NCBI GenBank assembly: GCA_034231615.1
Contig: CM067306.1
Coordinates: forward strand, 31,690,617 to 31,754,616
Reading direction: 5' to 3'
DNA from: Meghimatium bilineatum
Lineage: Eukaryota; Mollusca; Gastropoda; Stylommatophora; Philomycidae
DNA length: 64,000 nucleotides
The translations under genes were made by a program, and so were the position numbers. Positions 30,757 through 44,100 of this stretch are shown in pieces (the stretch's first letter is position 1; the number at the start of each line of letters is the position of its first letter). The notes beneath the pieces were generated by a model. That model was given only the letters and a program-made list of their open reading frames with translations. It did not search any database and was not told the origin of the DNA.

Positions 30757-31198
30757 TCATCATCAGGTGCCGTGTCGAATGGCGTTGGAGATCATATCTC
30801 TCCATGTACATCGATTCCCCATATATGTCATCATCTCTGTCTGTGTCGTCAATCGAAGCCATTTAGTCAAACTGTACAATATCTTTTCTCTAGGTCTTCC
30901 CCTTGATCTTTTCCCTTCTATCTTTCCTGTTGTCACTATATTCTCAATGCCTCCTCTTCTCATTATGTGCCAAATAAATGTTGACTGTCTTTTTATTATA
31001 TTATCAATAATGCATATTTTCACATCCATCCTTCTAAGACATTCTTCATTAGTAATCCTTGCTGTCCAAGGAATGTGTAACGTTCTTCGAATAAATCACA
31101 TTTCCGCTGCCTCCAATGGTTTTTGTGATGTCTTATTTATAGTCCATGCTTCACTTCCATAGTGTAGCACTGGTACAATGTAGCATTTGAGAACACAT
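30757..31198 (-). mobile_element. LINE 3' fragment (RTE-like, RHGT end), best preserved tail
   Basis: Minus frame 30763-31029 reads 'TFIWHIMRRGGIENIVTTGK', then 'IEGKRSRGRPREKILYSLTK' and 'RCTWRDMISNAIRHGT'. Upstream frames continue with 'HYGSEAWTINKT' (by frame joining) and 'EAAEMWFIRRTLHIPWT'. The 3' end carries (GAT)n (plus 'atcatcatcatc', 30761-30772), typical of RTE-clade elements with short tandem tails. It is 5'-truncated near 31198. Confidence 0.85.
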
Positions 31199-31227
31199 TT
31201 TCTAGTATCCATCTATATGGACTTGTT

Positions 31228-31756
31228 GCATAGGATTTGTTGCAAAAGGAGAATAGGAATGGCTAAAAATACTTTTAATATATGAGGAAAATATTAGCAT
31301 CTAAACAAATTACAAACAAGCTAAAAATGAGAATTATAAAAAGTTACATGTAATCTATATTAATGTATGGTCCAGAAACATGGACACTGAACAAACAATA
31401 AGACAAAATTTATGCTTTTGAGATGTGGATATATAGAAGAATAGGGAGAACATCATGGAAAGAGAAGAAAACAAAGAGGTTCTAACAACACTTAGAACGA
31501 AGGAGGAATTATTGAAGGAAACAACGATCAGGCAAATAAAATATTTTTGACACATTAAAAGACATGACACTTTCTTGAAGACCTTGAGGGTAAATTTGAA
31601 AGGAGGAGAGCACGAGGTAGACAGTGATATAAGTGGGAGAGTAACATCTCAAGATGGACAGGTTAGTCTAGAAGAGTGCACCACCAAAACAAGAGACATG
31701 GGATGTTGGAGGTCTGTTGCAGCCAACCTTCGTTGTGGAGAAGACACTTGATGATG
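31228..31756 (+). mobile_element. LINE 3' fragment (family A)
   Basis: Plus frames give 'RIGMAKNTF', 'SKQITNKLKMRIIKSYM', 'MYGPETWTLNKQ', 'FEMWIYRRIGRTSWKEKKTN', 'IRQIKYF-HIKRHDTFLKTL' and finally 'ECTTKTRDMGCWRSVAANLR'. This is the full post-palm part of an ORF2. It is the last identifiable element before the satellite. Confidence 0.85.
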
Positions 31757-31868
31757 GTGCAGTAGAATAGTTTAGTAGCCCTTGGTACAGTAGAATAGTT
31801 TAGCCGCCCTTGGTACAGTAGAATAGTTTAGTAGCCCTTGGTACAGTAGAATAGTTTAGAAGCCCTTG
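31757..31868 (+). repeat. Minisatellite, 28-bp unit, about 4 copies, at the satellite border
   Basis: 'agtagcccttggtacagtag' plus 'aatagttt' is repeated between the LINE 3' end and the first satellite monomer. One unit has 'gccgccc'. Confidence 0.9.
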
Positions 31869-32530
31869 TTTGTATGTTGCATATTTACATACAAAGTACA
31901 TTTCATAAAAATGTTTACTTCTGAATTTTGCACTATAGGAACTAAGTAGAAAAAATAATGTGTTTATATGTAATATATTTATATACAAGGAAAATTTTAT
32001 AAAAATATTTACTTCTGATTTTTGTACTATAGGAACTAAGTAGATATAGAATGTGTTTATATGTCACATAAAAAAAGATAATTCTTTTTAAATGTTTATT
32101 TTTTGAATTTTGCACTATAGGATCTAAGTAGAAAAATAATGTGTTAAAATGTTGCATATTTACATACAAAGTATATAATATAATAATGTTTCCTTCTGAA
32201 TTTTGCACTATAAGAACTAAATAGAAAATGAATGTGTTTATATGTCGCATAAAAAGAAAAATTTTTAAATGTTTATAAGAATGTGTTAATATGGCGCATA
32301 TATACATACAAAGTATATTTTTTTTAAATGTTTAACTTCTGGATTTTGCACTATTGGAACTAAGCAGAAAAAGAATGTGTTTATATGACATATATTTATA
32401 TACAAGGTAAATATTGAAAAATATTTACTTCTGATGTTTGCACTATAGGAACTAAGTAGAAAAAGAATGTGTTAATATGTCGCATATTTACATACAAAGT
32501 ATATTTTATAAAAATGTTTACTTCTGAAAT
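31869..32530. repeat. Diverged edge monomers of the satellite
   Basis: Monomers at the left boundary differ from the internal consensus more often, through substitutions and small indels, and do not fall into the ordered A-G pattern. This edge decay is typical where unequal exchange no longer homogenises units. Confidence 0.7.
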
Positions 32531-35500
32531 TTGCACTATAGGAACTAAGTAGAAAAAGAATGTGTTTATGTAGCATAAATATAAAATAGTAAATTTTTTA
32601 AATGTTTTTTTTTTGAATTTTGCTCTATAGGAACTAAGTAGAAAAAGAATGTGTTTATATGTCATATATACAAGGTAAATTTTATAAAAATATTTACTTC
32701 TGATTTTTGCACTATAGGAATTAAGTAGAAATGGAATGTGTTTATATGTCGCATAAAAAGAAATTTTTAAAAAATGTTTATAAGAATGTTTTAATATGCC
32801 GCATATTTACATACAAAGTATATTTTATAAAAATGTTTACTTCTGAATTTTGCACTATAGAAACTAGGTAGAAAAAAATAATGTCATAGGAACTAAGTAG
32901 AAAAAGAATGTGTTTATATGTCATATATTTATATACAAGGTAAATTTTATAAAAATATTTACTTCTGATTTTTGCATCATAGGATCTAAGCAGTAAAAGA
33001 ATGTGTTTATGTAGCATAAATATAAAATAGTAAATTTTTTTAATGTTTATTTTTTGAATTTTGCACTATAGGAATTAAGTAGAAAAAGAATGTGTTTATA
33101 TGTCGCATCAAAAGAAATTTTTTTATAAGAATGTGTTAATATGGCGCATATTTACATACAAAGTATATTTTATAAAAATGTTTACTTCTGAATTTTGCAC
33201 TATAGGAACTAAGTAGAAATAGAATGTAGCATAAAAAAGAAAATTCTTTTTTAATGTTTATCTTTTGAATTTTGCACTATAGGAATTAAGTAGAAAAAGA
33301 ATGTGTTTATATGTCATATATACAAGGTAAATTTTATAAAAATATTTACTTCTGATTTTTGCACTATAGGAATTAAGTAGAAATGGAATGTGTTTATATG
33401 TCGCGTAAAAAGAAATTTAAAAAAAATGTTTATAAGAATGTGTTAATATGGCGCATATTTACATACAAAGTATATTTTATAAAAATGTTTACTTCTGAAT
33501 TTTGCACTATAGAAACTAGGTAGAAAAAAATAATGTCATAGGAACTAAGTAGAAAAAGAATGTGTTTATATGTCATATATTTATATACAAGGTAAATTTT
33601 ATAAAAATATTTACTTCTGATTTTTGCATCATAGGATCTAAGCAGTAAAAGAATGTGTTTATGTAGCATAAATATAAAATAGTAAATTTTTTTAATGTTT
33701 ATTTTTTGAATTTTGCACTATAGGAATTAAGTAGAAAAAGAATGTGTTTATATGTCGCATCAAAAGAAAAATTTTAAAATTTTTTATAAGAATGTGTTAA
33801 TATGGCGCATATTTACATACAAAGTATATTTTATAAAAATGTTTACTTCTGAATTTTGCACTATTGGAACTAAGCAGAAAAAAATGTGTTTATATGTCAT
33901 ATATTTATATACAAGGTAAATTTTATAAAAATATTTACTTCTGATTTTTGCACTATAGGAACTAAGTAGAAATAGAATGTATTTATGTACATAAATATAA
34001 AATAGTAAATTTTTTTAATGTTTATTTTTTGAATTTTTCACTATAGGAATTAAGTAGAAAAAGAATGTGTTTATATGTCATATATACAAGGTAAATTTTA
34101 TAAAAATATTTACTTCTGATTTTTGCACTATAGGAATTAAGTAGAAAAAGAATGTGTTTATATGTCGCATCAAAAGACGTTTTTTTATAAGAATGTGTTA
34201 ATATGGCGCATATTTACATACAAAGTATATTTTATAAAAATGTTTACTTCTGAATTTTGCACTATTGGAACTAAGCAGATAAAAATGTGTTTATATGTCA
34301 TATATTTATATACAAGGTATATTTTATAAAAATATTTACTTCCTATTTTTGCACTATAGGAACTAAGTAGAAATAGAATGTAGCATAAAAAAAGAAAATT
34401 ATTTTTAAATGTTAATTTTTTTAATTTTGCACTATAGGATCTAAGTAGTAAAAGAATGTGTTTATGTACATAAATATAAAATAGTAAATTTTTTTAATGT
34501 TTATTTTTTGAATTTTGCACTATAGGAATTAAGTAGAAAAAGAATGTGTTTATATGTCATATATACAAGGAAAATTTTATAAAAATATTTACTTCTGATT
34601 TTTGCACTATAGGAATTAAGTAGAAATGGAATGTGTTTATATGTCACATAAAAAGAAAAAAGGAAATTTTATAAAAATGTTTATTTTTTGAATTTTGCAC
34701 TATAGGATCTAAGCAGTAAAAGAATGTGTTTATATAGTAGCATAAATATAAAATAGTAAATTTTTGTGATGTTTATTTTTTAAATTTTGCACTATAGGAA
34801 TTAAGTAGAAAAAGAATGTGTTTATATGTCGCATCAAAAGAAAATTTTTAAAATTTATTATAAGAATGTATTAATATGGCGCATATTTACATACAAAGTA
34901 TATTTTATAAAAATGTTTACTTCTGAATTTTGCACTATTGGAACTAAGCAGAAAAAAATGTGTTTATATGTCATATATTTATATACAAGGTAAATTTTAG
35001 TAAAATATTTACTTCTGATTTTTGCACTATAGGAACTAAGTAGAAATAGAATGTGTTTATATGTAGCATAAAAAAAGAATATTCTTTTTAAATGTTAATT
35101 TTTTGAATTTCTACTATAGGATTTAAGTAGAAAAGGAATGTATTTATATGTCATATATACAAGGTAAATTTTATAAAAATATTTACTTCTGATTTTTGCA
35201 CTATAGGAATTAAGTAGAAATAGAATGTGTTTATATGTCGCATAAAAAGATAATTTTTAAAAATGTTTATAAGAATGTGTTAATATGGCGCATATTTACA
35301 TACAAAGTATATTTTATACAAATGTTTACTTCTGAATTTTGCACTATAGAAACTAGGTAAAAAAAAATGTCATAAGAACTAAGTAGAAAAAGAATGTGTT
35401 TATATGTCATATATTTATATACAAGGTAAATTTTATAAAAATATTTACTTCTGATTTTTGCATCATAGGAACTAAGTAGAAAAAGAATGTGTTTATATGT

Positions 35501-38500
35501 CACATAAAAAGAAAAAGGAAATTTTATAAAAATGTTTATTTTTGAATTTTGCACTATAGGAACTAAGTAGAAATAGAATGTGTTTATATGTAGCATAAAA
35601 AAAGAATATTCTTTTTAAATGTTAATTTTTGGAATTTTGCACTATAGGATCTAAGTAGTAAAAGAATGTGTTTATGTACATAAATATAAAATAGTAAATT
35701 TTTTAATGTTTATTTTTTGAATTTTGCACTATAGGAATTAAGTAGAAAAAGAATGTGTTTATATGTCATATATACAAGGTAAATTTTATAAAAATATTTA
35801 CTTCTGATTTTTGCACTATAGGAATTAAGAAGAAATAGAATGTGTTTATATGTCATATATAAAGAAAAATTTTTTTAATGTTTATAAGAATGTGTTAATA
35901 TGGCGCATATTTACATACAAAGTATATTTTATAAAAATGTTTACTTCTGAATTTTGCACTATAGAAACTAGGTAGAAAAAAATAATGTCATAGGAACTAA
36001 TTAGAAAAAGAATGTGTTTATATGTCAAATATTTATATACAAGGTAAATTTTATAAAAATATTTACTTCTGATTTTTGCACTATAGGAACTAAGTAGAAA
36101 TAGAATGTGTTTATATGTAGCATAAAAAAAGAATATTCTTTTTAAATGTTAATTTTTTGAATTTTGCACTATAGGATTTAAGTAGAAAAGGAATGTATTT
36201 ATATGTCATATATACAAGGTAAATTTTATAAAAATATTTACTTCTGATTTTTGCACTATAGGAATTAAGTAGAAATAGAATGTGTTTATATGTCGCATAA
36301 AAAGAAAATTTTTAAAAATGTTTATAAGAATGTGTTAATATGGCGCATATTTACATACAAAGTATATTTTATACAAATGTTTACTTCTGAATTTTGCACT
36401 ATAGAAACTAGGTAAAAAAAAATGTCATAAGAACTAAGTAGAAAAAGAATGTGTTTATATGTCATATATTTATATACAAGGTAAATTTTATAAAAATATT
36501 TACTTCTGATTTTTGCATCATAGGAACTAAGTAGAAAAAGAATGTGTTTATATGTCACATAAAAAGAAAAAGGAAATTTTATAAAAATGTTTATTTTTGA
36601 ATTTTGCACTATAGGAACTAAGTAGAAAAAGAATGTGTTTATGTAGCATAAATATAAAATAGTAAATTTTTTAAATGTTTATTTTTTGAATTTTGCTCTA
36701 TAGGAACTAAGTAGAAAAAGAATGTGTTTATATGTCATATATACAAGGTAAATTTTATAAAAATATTTACTTCTGAGTTTTGCACTATAGGAATTAAGTA
36801 GAAATGGAATGTGTTTATATGTCGCATAAAAAGAAATTTTTAAAAAATGTTTATAAGAATGTTTTAATATGCCGCATATTTACATACAAAGTATATTTTA
36901 TAAAAATGTTTACTTCTGAATTTTGCACTATAGAAACTAGGTAGAAAAAAATAATGTCATAGGAACTAAGTAGAAAAAGAATGTGTTTATATGTCATATA
37001 TTTATATACAAGGTAAATTTTATAAAAATATTTACTTCTGATTTTTGCATCATAGGATCTAAGCAGTAAAAGAATGTGTTTATGTAGCATAAATATAAAA
37101 TAGTAAATTTTTTTAATGTTTATTTTTTGAATTTTGCACTATAGGAATTAAGTAGAAAAAGAATGTGTTTATATGTCGCATCAAAAGAAATTTTTTTATA
37201 AGAATGTGTTAATATGGCGCATATTTACATACAAAGTATATTTTATAAAAATGTTTACTTCTGAATTTTGCACTATAGGAACTAAGTAGAAATAGAATGT
37301 AGCATAAAAAAGAAAATTCTTTTTTAATGTTTATCTTTTGAATTTTGCACTATAGGAATTAAGTAGAAAAAGAATGTGTTTATATGTCATATATACAAGG
37401 TAAATTTTATAAAAATATTTACTTCTGATTTTTGCACTATAGGAATTAAGTAGAAATGGAATGTGTTTATATGTCGCGTAAAAAGAAATTTAAAAAAAAT
37501 GTTTATAAGAATGTGTTAATATGGCGCATATTTACATACAAAGTATATTTTATAAAAATGTTTACTTCTGAATTTTGCACTATAGAAACTAGGTAGAAAA
37601 AAATAATGTCATAGGAACTAAGTAGAAAAAGAATGTGTTTATATGTCATATATTTATATACAACGTAAATTTTATAAAAATATTTACTTCTGATTTTTGC
37701 ATCATAGGATCTAAGCAGTAAAAGAATGTGTTTATGTAGCATAAATATAAAATAGTAAATTTTTTTAATGTTTATTTTTTGAATTTTGCACTATAGGAAT
37801 TAAGTAGAAAAAGAATGTGTTTATATGTCGCATCAAAAGAAAATTTTTAAAATTTTTTATAAGAATGTGTTAATATGGCGCATATTTACATACAAAGTAT
37901 ATTTTATAAAAATGTTTACTTCTGAATTTTGCACTATTGGAACTAAGCAGATAAAAATGTGTTTATATGTCATATATTTATATACAAGGTATATTTTATA
38001 AAAATATTTACTTCCTATTTTTGCACTATAGGAACTAAGTAGAAATAGAATGTAGCATAAAAAAAGAAAATTATTTTTAAATGTTAATTTTTTTAATTTT
38101 GCACTATAGGATCTAAGTAGTAAAAGAATGTGTTTATGTACATAAATATAAAATAGTAAATTTTTTTAATGTTTATTTTTTGAATTTTGCACTATAGGAA
38201 TTAAGTAGAAAAAGAATGTGTTTATATGTCATATATACAAGGAAAATTTTATAAAAATATTTACTTCTGATTTTTGCACTATAGGAATTAAGTAGAAATG
38301 GAATGTGTTTATATGTCACATAAAAAGAAAAAAGGAAATTTTATAAAAATGTTTATTTTTTGAATTTTGCACTATAGGATCTAAGCAGTAAAAGAATGTG
38401 TTTATATAGTAGCATAAATATAAAATAGTAAATTTTTGTGATGTTTATTTTTTAAATTTTGCACTATAGGAATTAAGTAGAAAAAGAATGTGTTTATATG

Positions 38501-41500
38501 TCGCATCAAAAGAAAATTTTTAAAATTTATTATAAGAATGTATTAATATGGCGCATATTTACATACAAAGTATATTTTATAAAAATGTTTACTTCTGAAT
38601 TTTGCATTATTGGAACTAAGCAGAAAAAAATGTGTTTATATGTCATATATTTATATACAAGGTAAATTTTAGTAAAATATTTACTTCTGATTTTTGCACT
38701 ATAGGAACTAAGTAGAAATAGAATGTGTTTATATGTAGCATAAAAAAAGAATATTCTTTTTAAATGTTAATTTTTTGAATTTCTACTATAGGATTTAAGT
38801 AGAAAAGGAATGTATTTATATGTCATATATACAAGGTAAATTTTATAAAAATATTTACTTCTGATTTTTGCACTATAGGAATTAAGTAGAAATAGAATGT
38901 GTTTATATGTCGCATAAAAAGAAAATTTTTAAAAATGTTTATAAGAATGTGTTAATATGGCGCATATTTACATACAAAGTATATTTTATACAAATGTTTA
39001 CTTCTGAATTTTGCACTATAGAAACTAGGTAAAAAAAAATGTCATAAGAACTAAGTAGAAAAAGAATGTGTTTATATGTCATATATTTATATACAAGGTA
39101 AATTTTATAAAAATATTTACTTCTGATTTTTGCATCATAGGAACTAAGTAGAAAAAGAATGTGTTTATATGTCACATAAAAAGAAAAAGGAAATTTTATA
39201 AAAATGTTTATTTTTGAATTTTGCACTATAGGAACTAAGTAGAAATAGAATGTGTTTATATGTAGCATAAAAAAAGAATATTCTTTTTAAATGTTAATTT
39301 TTGGAATTTTGCACTATAGGATCTAAGTAGTAAAAGAATGTGTTTATGTACATAAATATAAAATAGTAAATTTTTTAATGTTTATTTTTTGAATTTTGCA
39401 CTATAGGAATTAAGTAGAAAAAGAATGTGTTTATATGTCATATATACAAGGTAAATTTTATAAAAATATTTACTTCTGATTTTTGCACTATAGGAATTAA
39501 GAAGAAATAGAATGTGTTTATATGTCATATATAAAGAAAAAATTTTTAAATGTTTATAAGAATGTGTTAATATGGCGCATATTTACATACAAAGTATATT
39601 TTATAAAAATGTTTACTTCTGAATTTTGCACTATAGAAACTAGGTAGAAAAAAATAATGTCATAGGAACTAATTAGAAAAAGAATGTGTTTATATGTCAA
39701 ATATTTATATACAAGGTAAATTTTATAAAAATATTTACTTCTGATTTTTGCACTATAGGAACTAAGTAGAAATAGAATGTGTTTATATGTAGCATAAAAA
39801 AAGAATATTCTTTTTAAATGTTAATTTTTTGAATTTTGCACTATAGGATTTAAGTAGAAAAGGAATGTATTTATATGTCATATATACAAGGTAAATTTTA
39901 TAAAAATATTTACTTCTGATTTTTGCACTATAGGAATTAAGTAGAAATAGAATGTGTTTATATGTCGCATAAAAAGAAAATTTTTAAAAATGTTTATAAG
40001 AATGTGTTAATATGGCGCATATTTACATACAAAGTATATTTTATACAAATGTTTACTTCTGAATTTTGCACTATAGAAACTAGGTAAAAAAAAATGTCAT
40101 AAGAACTAAGTAGAAAAAGAATGTGTTTATATGTCATATATTTATATACAAGGTAAATTTTATAAAAATATTTACTTCTGATTTTTGCATCATAGGAACT
40201 AAGTAGAAAAAGAATGTGTTTATATGTCACATAAAAAGAAAAAGGAAATTTTATAAAAATGTTTATTTTTGAATTTTGCACTATAGGAACTAAGTAGAAA
40301 AAGAATGTGTTTATGTAGCATAAATATAAAATAGTAAATTTTTTAAATGTTTATTTTTTGAATTTTGCTCTATAGGAACTAAGTAGAAAAAGAATGTGTT
40401 TATATGTCATATATACAAGGTAAATTTTATAAAAATATTTACTTCTGATTTTTGCACTATAGGAATTAAGTAGAAATGGAATGTGTTTATATGTCGCATA
40501 AAAAGAAATTTTTAAAAAATGTTTATAAGAATGTTTTAATATGCCGCATATTTACATACAAAGTATATTTTATAAAAATGTTTACTTCTGAATTTTGCAC
40601 TATAGAAACTAGGTAGAAAAAAATAATGTCATAGGAACTAAGTAGAAAAAGAATGTGTTTATATGTCATATATTTATATACAAGGTAAATTTTATAAAAA
40701 TATTTACTTCTGATTTTTGCATCATAGGATCTAAGCAGTAAAAGAATGTGTTTATGTAGCATAAATATAAAATAGTAAATTTTTTTAATGTTTATTTTTT
40801 GAATTTTGCACTATAGGAATTAAGTAGAAAAAGAATGTGTTTATATGTCGCATCAAAAGAAAAATTTTAAAATTTTTTATAAGAATGTGTTAATATGGCG
40901 CATATTTACATACAAAGTATATTTTATAAAAATGTTTACTTCTGAATTTTGCACTATTGGAACTAAGCAGAAAAAAATGTGTTTATATGTCATATATTTA
41001 TATACAAGGTAAATTTTATAAAAATATTTACTTCTGATTTTTGCACTATAGGAACTAAGTAGAAATAGAATGTGTTTATGTACATAAATATAAAATAGTA
41101 AATTTTTTTAATGTTTATTTTTTGAATTTTTCACTATAGGAATTAAGTAGAAAAAGAATGTGTTTATATGTCATATATACAAGGTAAATTTTATAAAAAT
41201 ATTTACTTCTGATTTTTGCACTATAGGAATTAAGTAGAAAAAGAATGTGTTTATATGTCGCATCAAAAGACGTTTTTTTATAAGAATGTGTTAATATGGC
41301 GCATATTTACATACAAAGTATATTTTATAAAAATGTTTACTTCTGAATTTTGCACTATTGGAACTAAGCAGAAAAAAATGTGTTTATATGTCATATATTT
41401 ATATACAAGGTAAATTTTATAAAAATATTTACTTCTGATTTTTGCACTATAGGAACTAAGTAGAAATAGAATGTGTTTATGTACATAAATATAAAATAGT

Positions 41501-44100
41501 AAATTTTTTTAATGTTTATTTTTTGAATTTTTCACTATAGGAATTAAGTAGAAAAAGAATGTGTTTATATGTCATATATACAAGGTAAATTTTATAAAAA
41601 TATTTACTTCTGATTTTTGCACTATAGGAATTAAGTAGAAAAAGAATGTGTTTATATGTCGCATCAAAAGACGTTTTTTTATAAGAATGTGTTAATATGG
41701 CGCATATTTACATACAAAGTATATTTTATAAAAATGTTTACTTCTGAATTTTGCACTATTGGAACTAAGCAGATAAAAATGTGTTTATATGTCATATATT
41801 TATATACAAGGTATATTTTATAAAAATATTTACTTCCTATTTTTGCACTATAGGAACTAAGTAGAAATAGAATGTAGCATAAAAAAAGAAAATTATTTTT
41901 AAATGTTAATTTTTTTAATTTTGCACTATAGGATCTAAGTAGTAAAAGAATGTGTTTATGTACATAAATATAAAATAGTAAATTTTTTTAATGTTTATTT
42001 TTTGAATTTTGCACTATAGGAATTAAGTAGAAAAAGAATGTGTTTATATGTCATATATACAAGGAAAATTTTATAAAAATATTTACTTCTGATTTTTGCA
42101 CTATAGGAATTAAGTAGAAATGGAATGTGTTTATATGTCACATAAAAAGAAAAAAGGAAATTTTATAAAAATGTTTATTTTTTGAATTTTGCACTATAGG
42201 ATCTAAGCAGTAAAAGAATGTGTTTATATAGTAGCATAAATATAAAATAGTAAATTTTTGTGATGTTTATTTTTTAAATTTTGCACTATAGGAATTAAGT
42301 AGAAAAAGAATGTGTTTATATGTCGCATCAAAAGAAAATTTTTAAAATTTATTATAAGAATGTATTAATATGGCGCATATTTACATACAAAGTATATTTT
42401 ATAAAAATGTTTACTTCTGAATTTTGCACTATTGGAACTAAGCAGAAAAAAATGTGTTTATATGTCATATATTTATATACAAGGTAAATTTTAGTAAAAT
42501 ATTTACTTCTGATTTTTGCACTATAGGAACTAAGTAGAAATAGAATGTGTTTATATGTAGCATAAAAAAAGAATATTCTTTTTAAATGTTAATTTTTTGA
42601 ATTTCTACTATAGGATTTAAGTAGAAAAGGAATGTATTTATATGTCATATATACAAGGTAAATTTTATAAAAATATTTACTTCTGATTTTTGCACTATAG
42701 GAATTAAGTAGAAATAGAATGTGTTTATATGTCGCATAAAAAGAAAATTTTTAAAAATGTTTATAAGAATGTGTTAATATGGCGCATATTTACATACAAA
42801 GTATATTTTATACAAATGTTTACTTCTGAATTTTGCACTATAGAAACTAGGTAAAAAAAAATGTCATAAGAACTAAGTAGAAAAAGAATGTGTTTATATG
42901 TCATATATTTATATACAAGGTAAATTTTATAAAAATATTTACTTCTGATTTTTGCATCATAGGAACTAAGTAGAAAAAGAATGTGTTTATATGTCACATA
43001 AAAAGAAAAAGGAAATTTTATAAAAATGTTTATTTTTGAATTTTGCACTATAGGAACTAAGTAGAAATAGAATGTGTTTATATGTAGCATAAAAAAAGAA
43101 TATTCTTTTTAAATGTTAATTTTTGGAATTTTGCACTATAGGATCTAAGTAGTAAAAGAATGTGTTTATGTACATAAATATAAAATAGTAAATTTTTTAA
43201 TGTTTATTTTTTGAATTTTGCACTATAGGAATTAAGTAGAAAAAGAATGTGTTTATATGTCATATATACAAGGTAAATTTTATAAAAATATTTACTTCTG
43301 ATTTTTGCACTATAGGAATTAAGAAGAAATAGAATGTGTTTATATGTCATATATAAAGAAAAATTTTTTAAATGTTTATAAGAATGTGTTAATATGGCGC
43401 ATATTTACATACAAAGTATATTTTATAAAAATGTTTACTTCTGAATTTTGCACTATAGAAACTAGGTAGAAAAAAATAATGTCATAGGAACTAATTAGAA
43501 AAAGAATGTGTTTATATGTCAAATATTTATATACAAGGTAAATTTTATAAAAATATTTACTTCTGATTTTTGCACTATAGGAACTAAGTAGAAATAGAAT
43601 GTGTTTATATGTAGCATAAAAAAAGAATATTCTTTTTAAATGTTAATTTTTTGAATTTTGCACTATAGGATTTAAGTAGAAAAGGAATGTATTTATATGT
43701 CATATATACAAGGTAAATTTTATAAAAATATTTACTTCTGATTTTTGCACTATAGGAATTAAGTAGAAATAGAATGTGTTTATATGTCGCATAAAAAGAA
43801 AATTTTTAAAAATGTTTATAAGAATGTGTTAATATGGCGCATATTTACATACAAAGTATATTTTATACAAATGTTTACTTCTGAATTTTGCACTATAGAA
43901 ACTAGGTAAAAAAAAATGTCATAAGAACTAAGTAGAAAAAGAATGTGTTTATATGTCATATATTTATATACAAGGTAAATTTTATAAAAATATTTACTTC
44001 TGATTTTTGCATCATAGGAACTAAGTAGAAAAAGAATGTGTTTATATGTCACATAAAAAGAAAAAGGAAATTTTATAAAAATGTTTATTTTTGAATTTTG
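32530..44100. repeat. About 4-kb super-repeat, three consecutive copies
   Basis: The first copy is about 32530-36605 (4,073 bp), the second about 36605-40275 (3,672 bp), and the third starts about 40275 and is offset 3,822 bp from the second. Matching marks: 'ttttaatatgccgcatat' at 32790, 36863 and 40535; 'tatatagtagcataaata' at 34732, 38404 and 42227. The 4,073 vs 3,672 difference is one 401-bp unit lost in copy two. The 3,822 offset equals 3,672 minus one 652-bp unit plus two 401-bp units. Confidence 0.85.
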
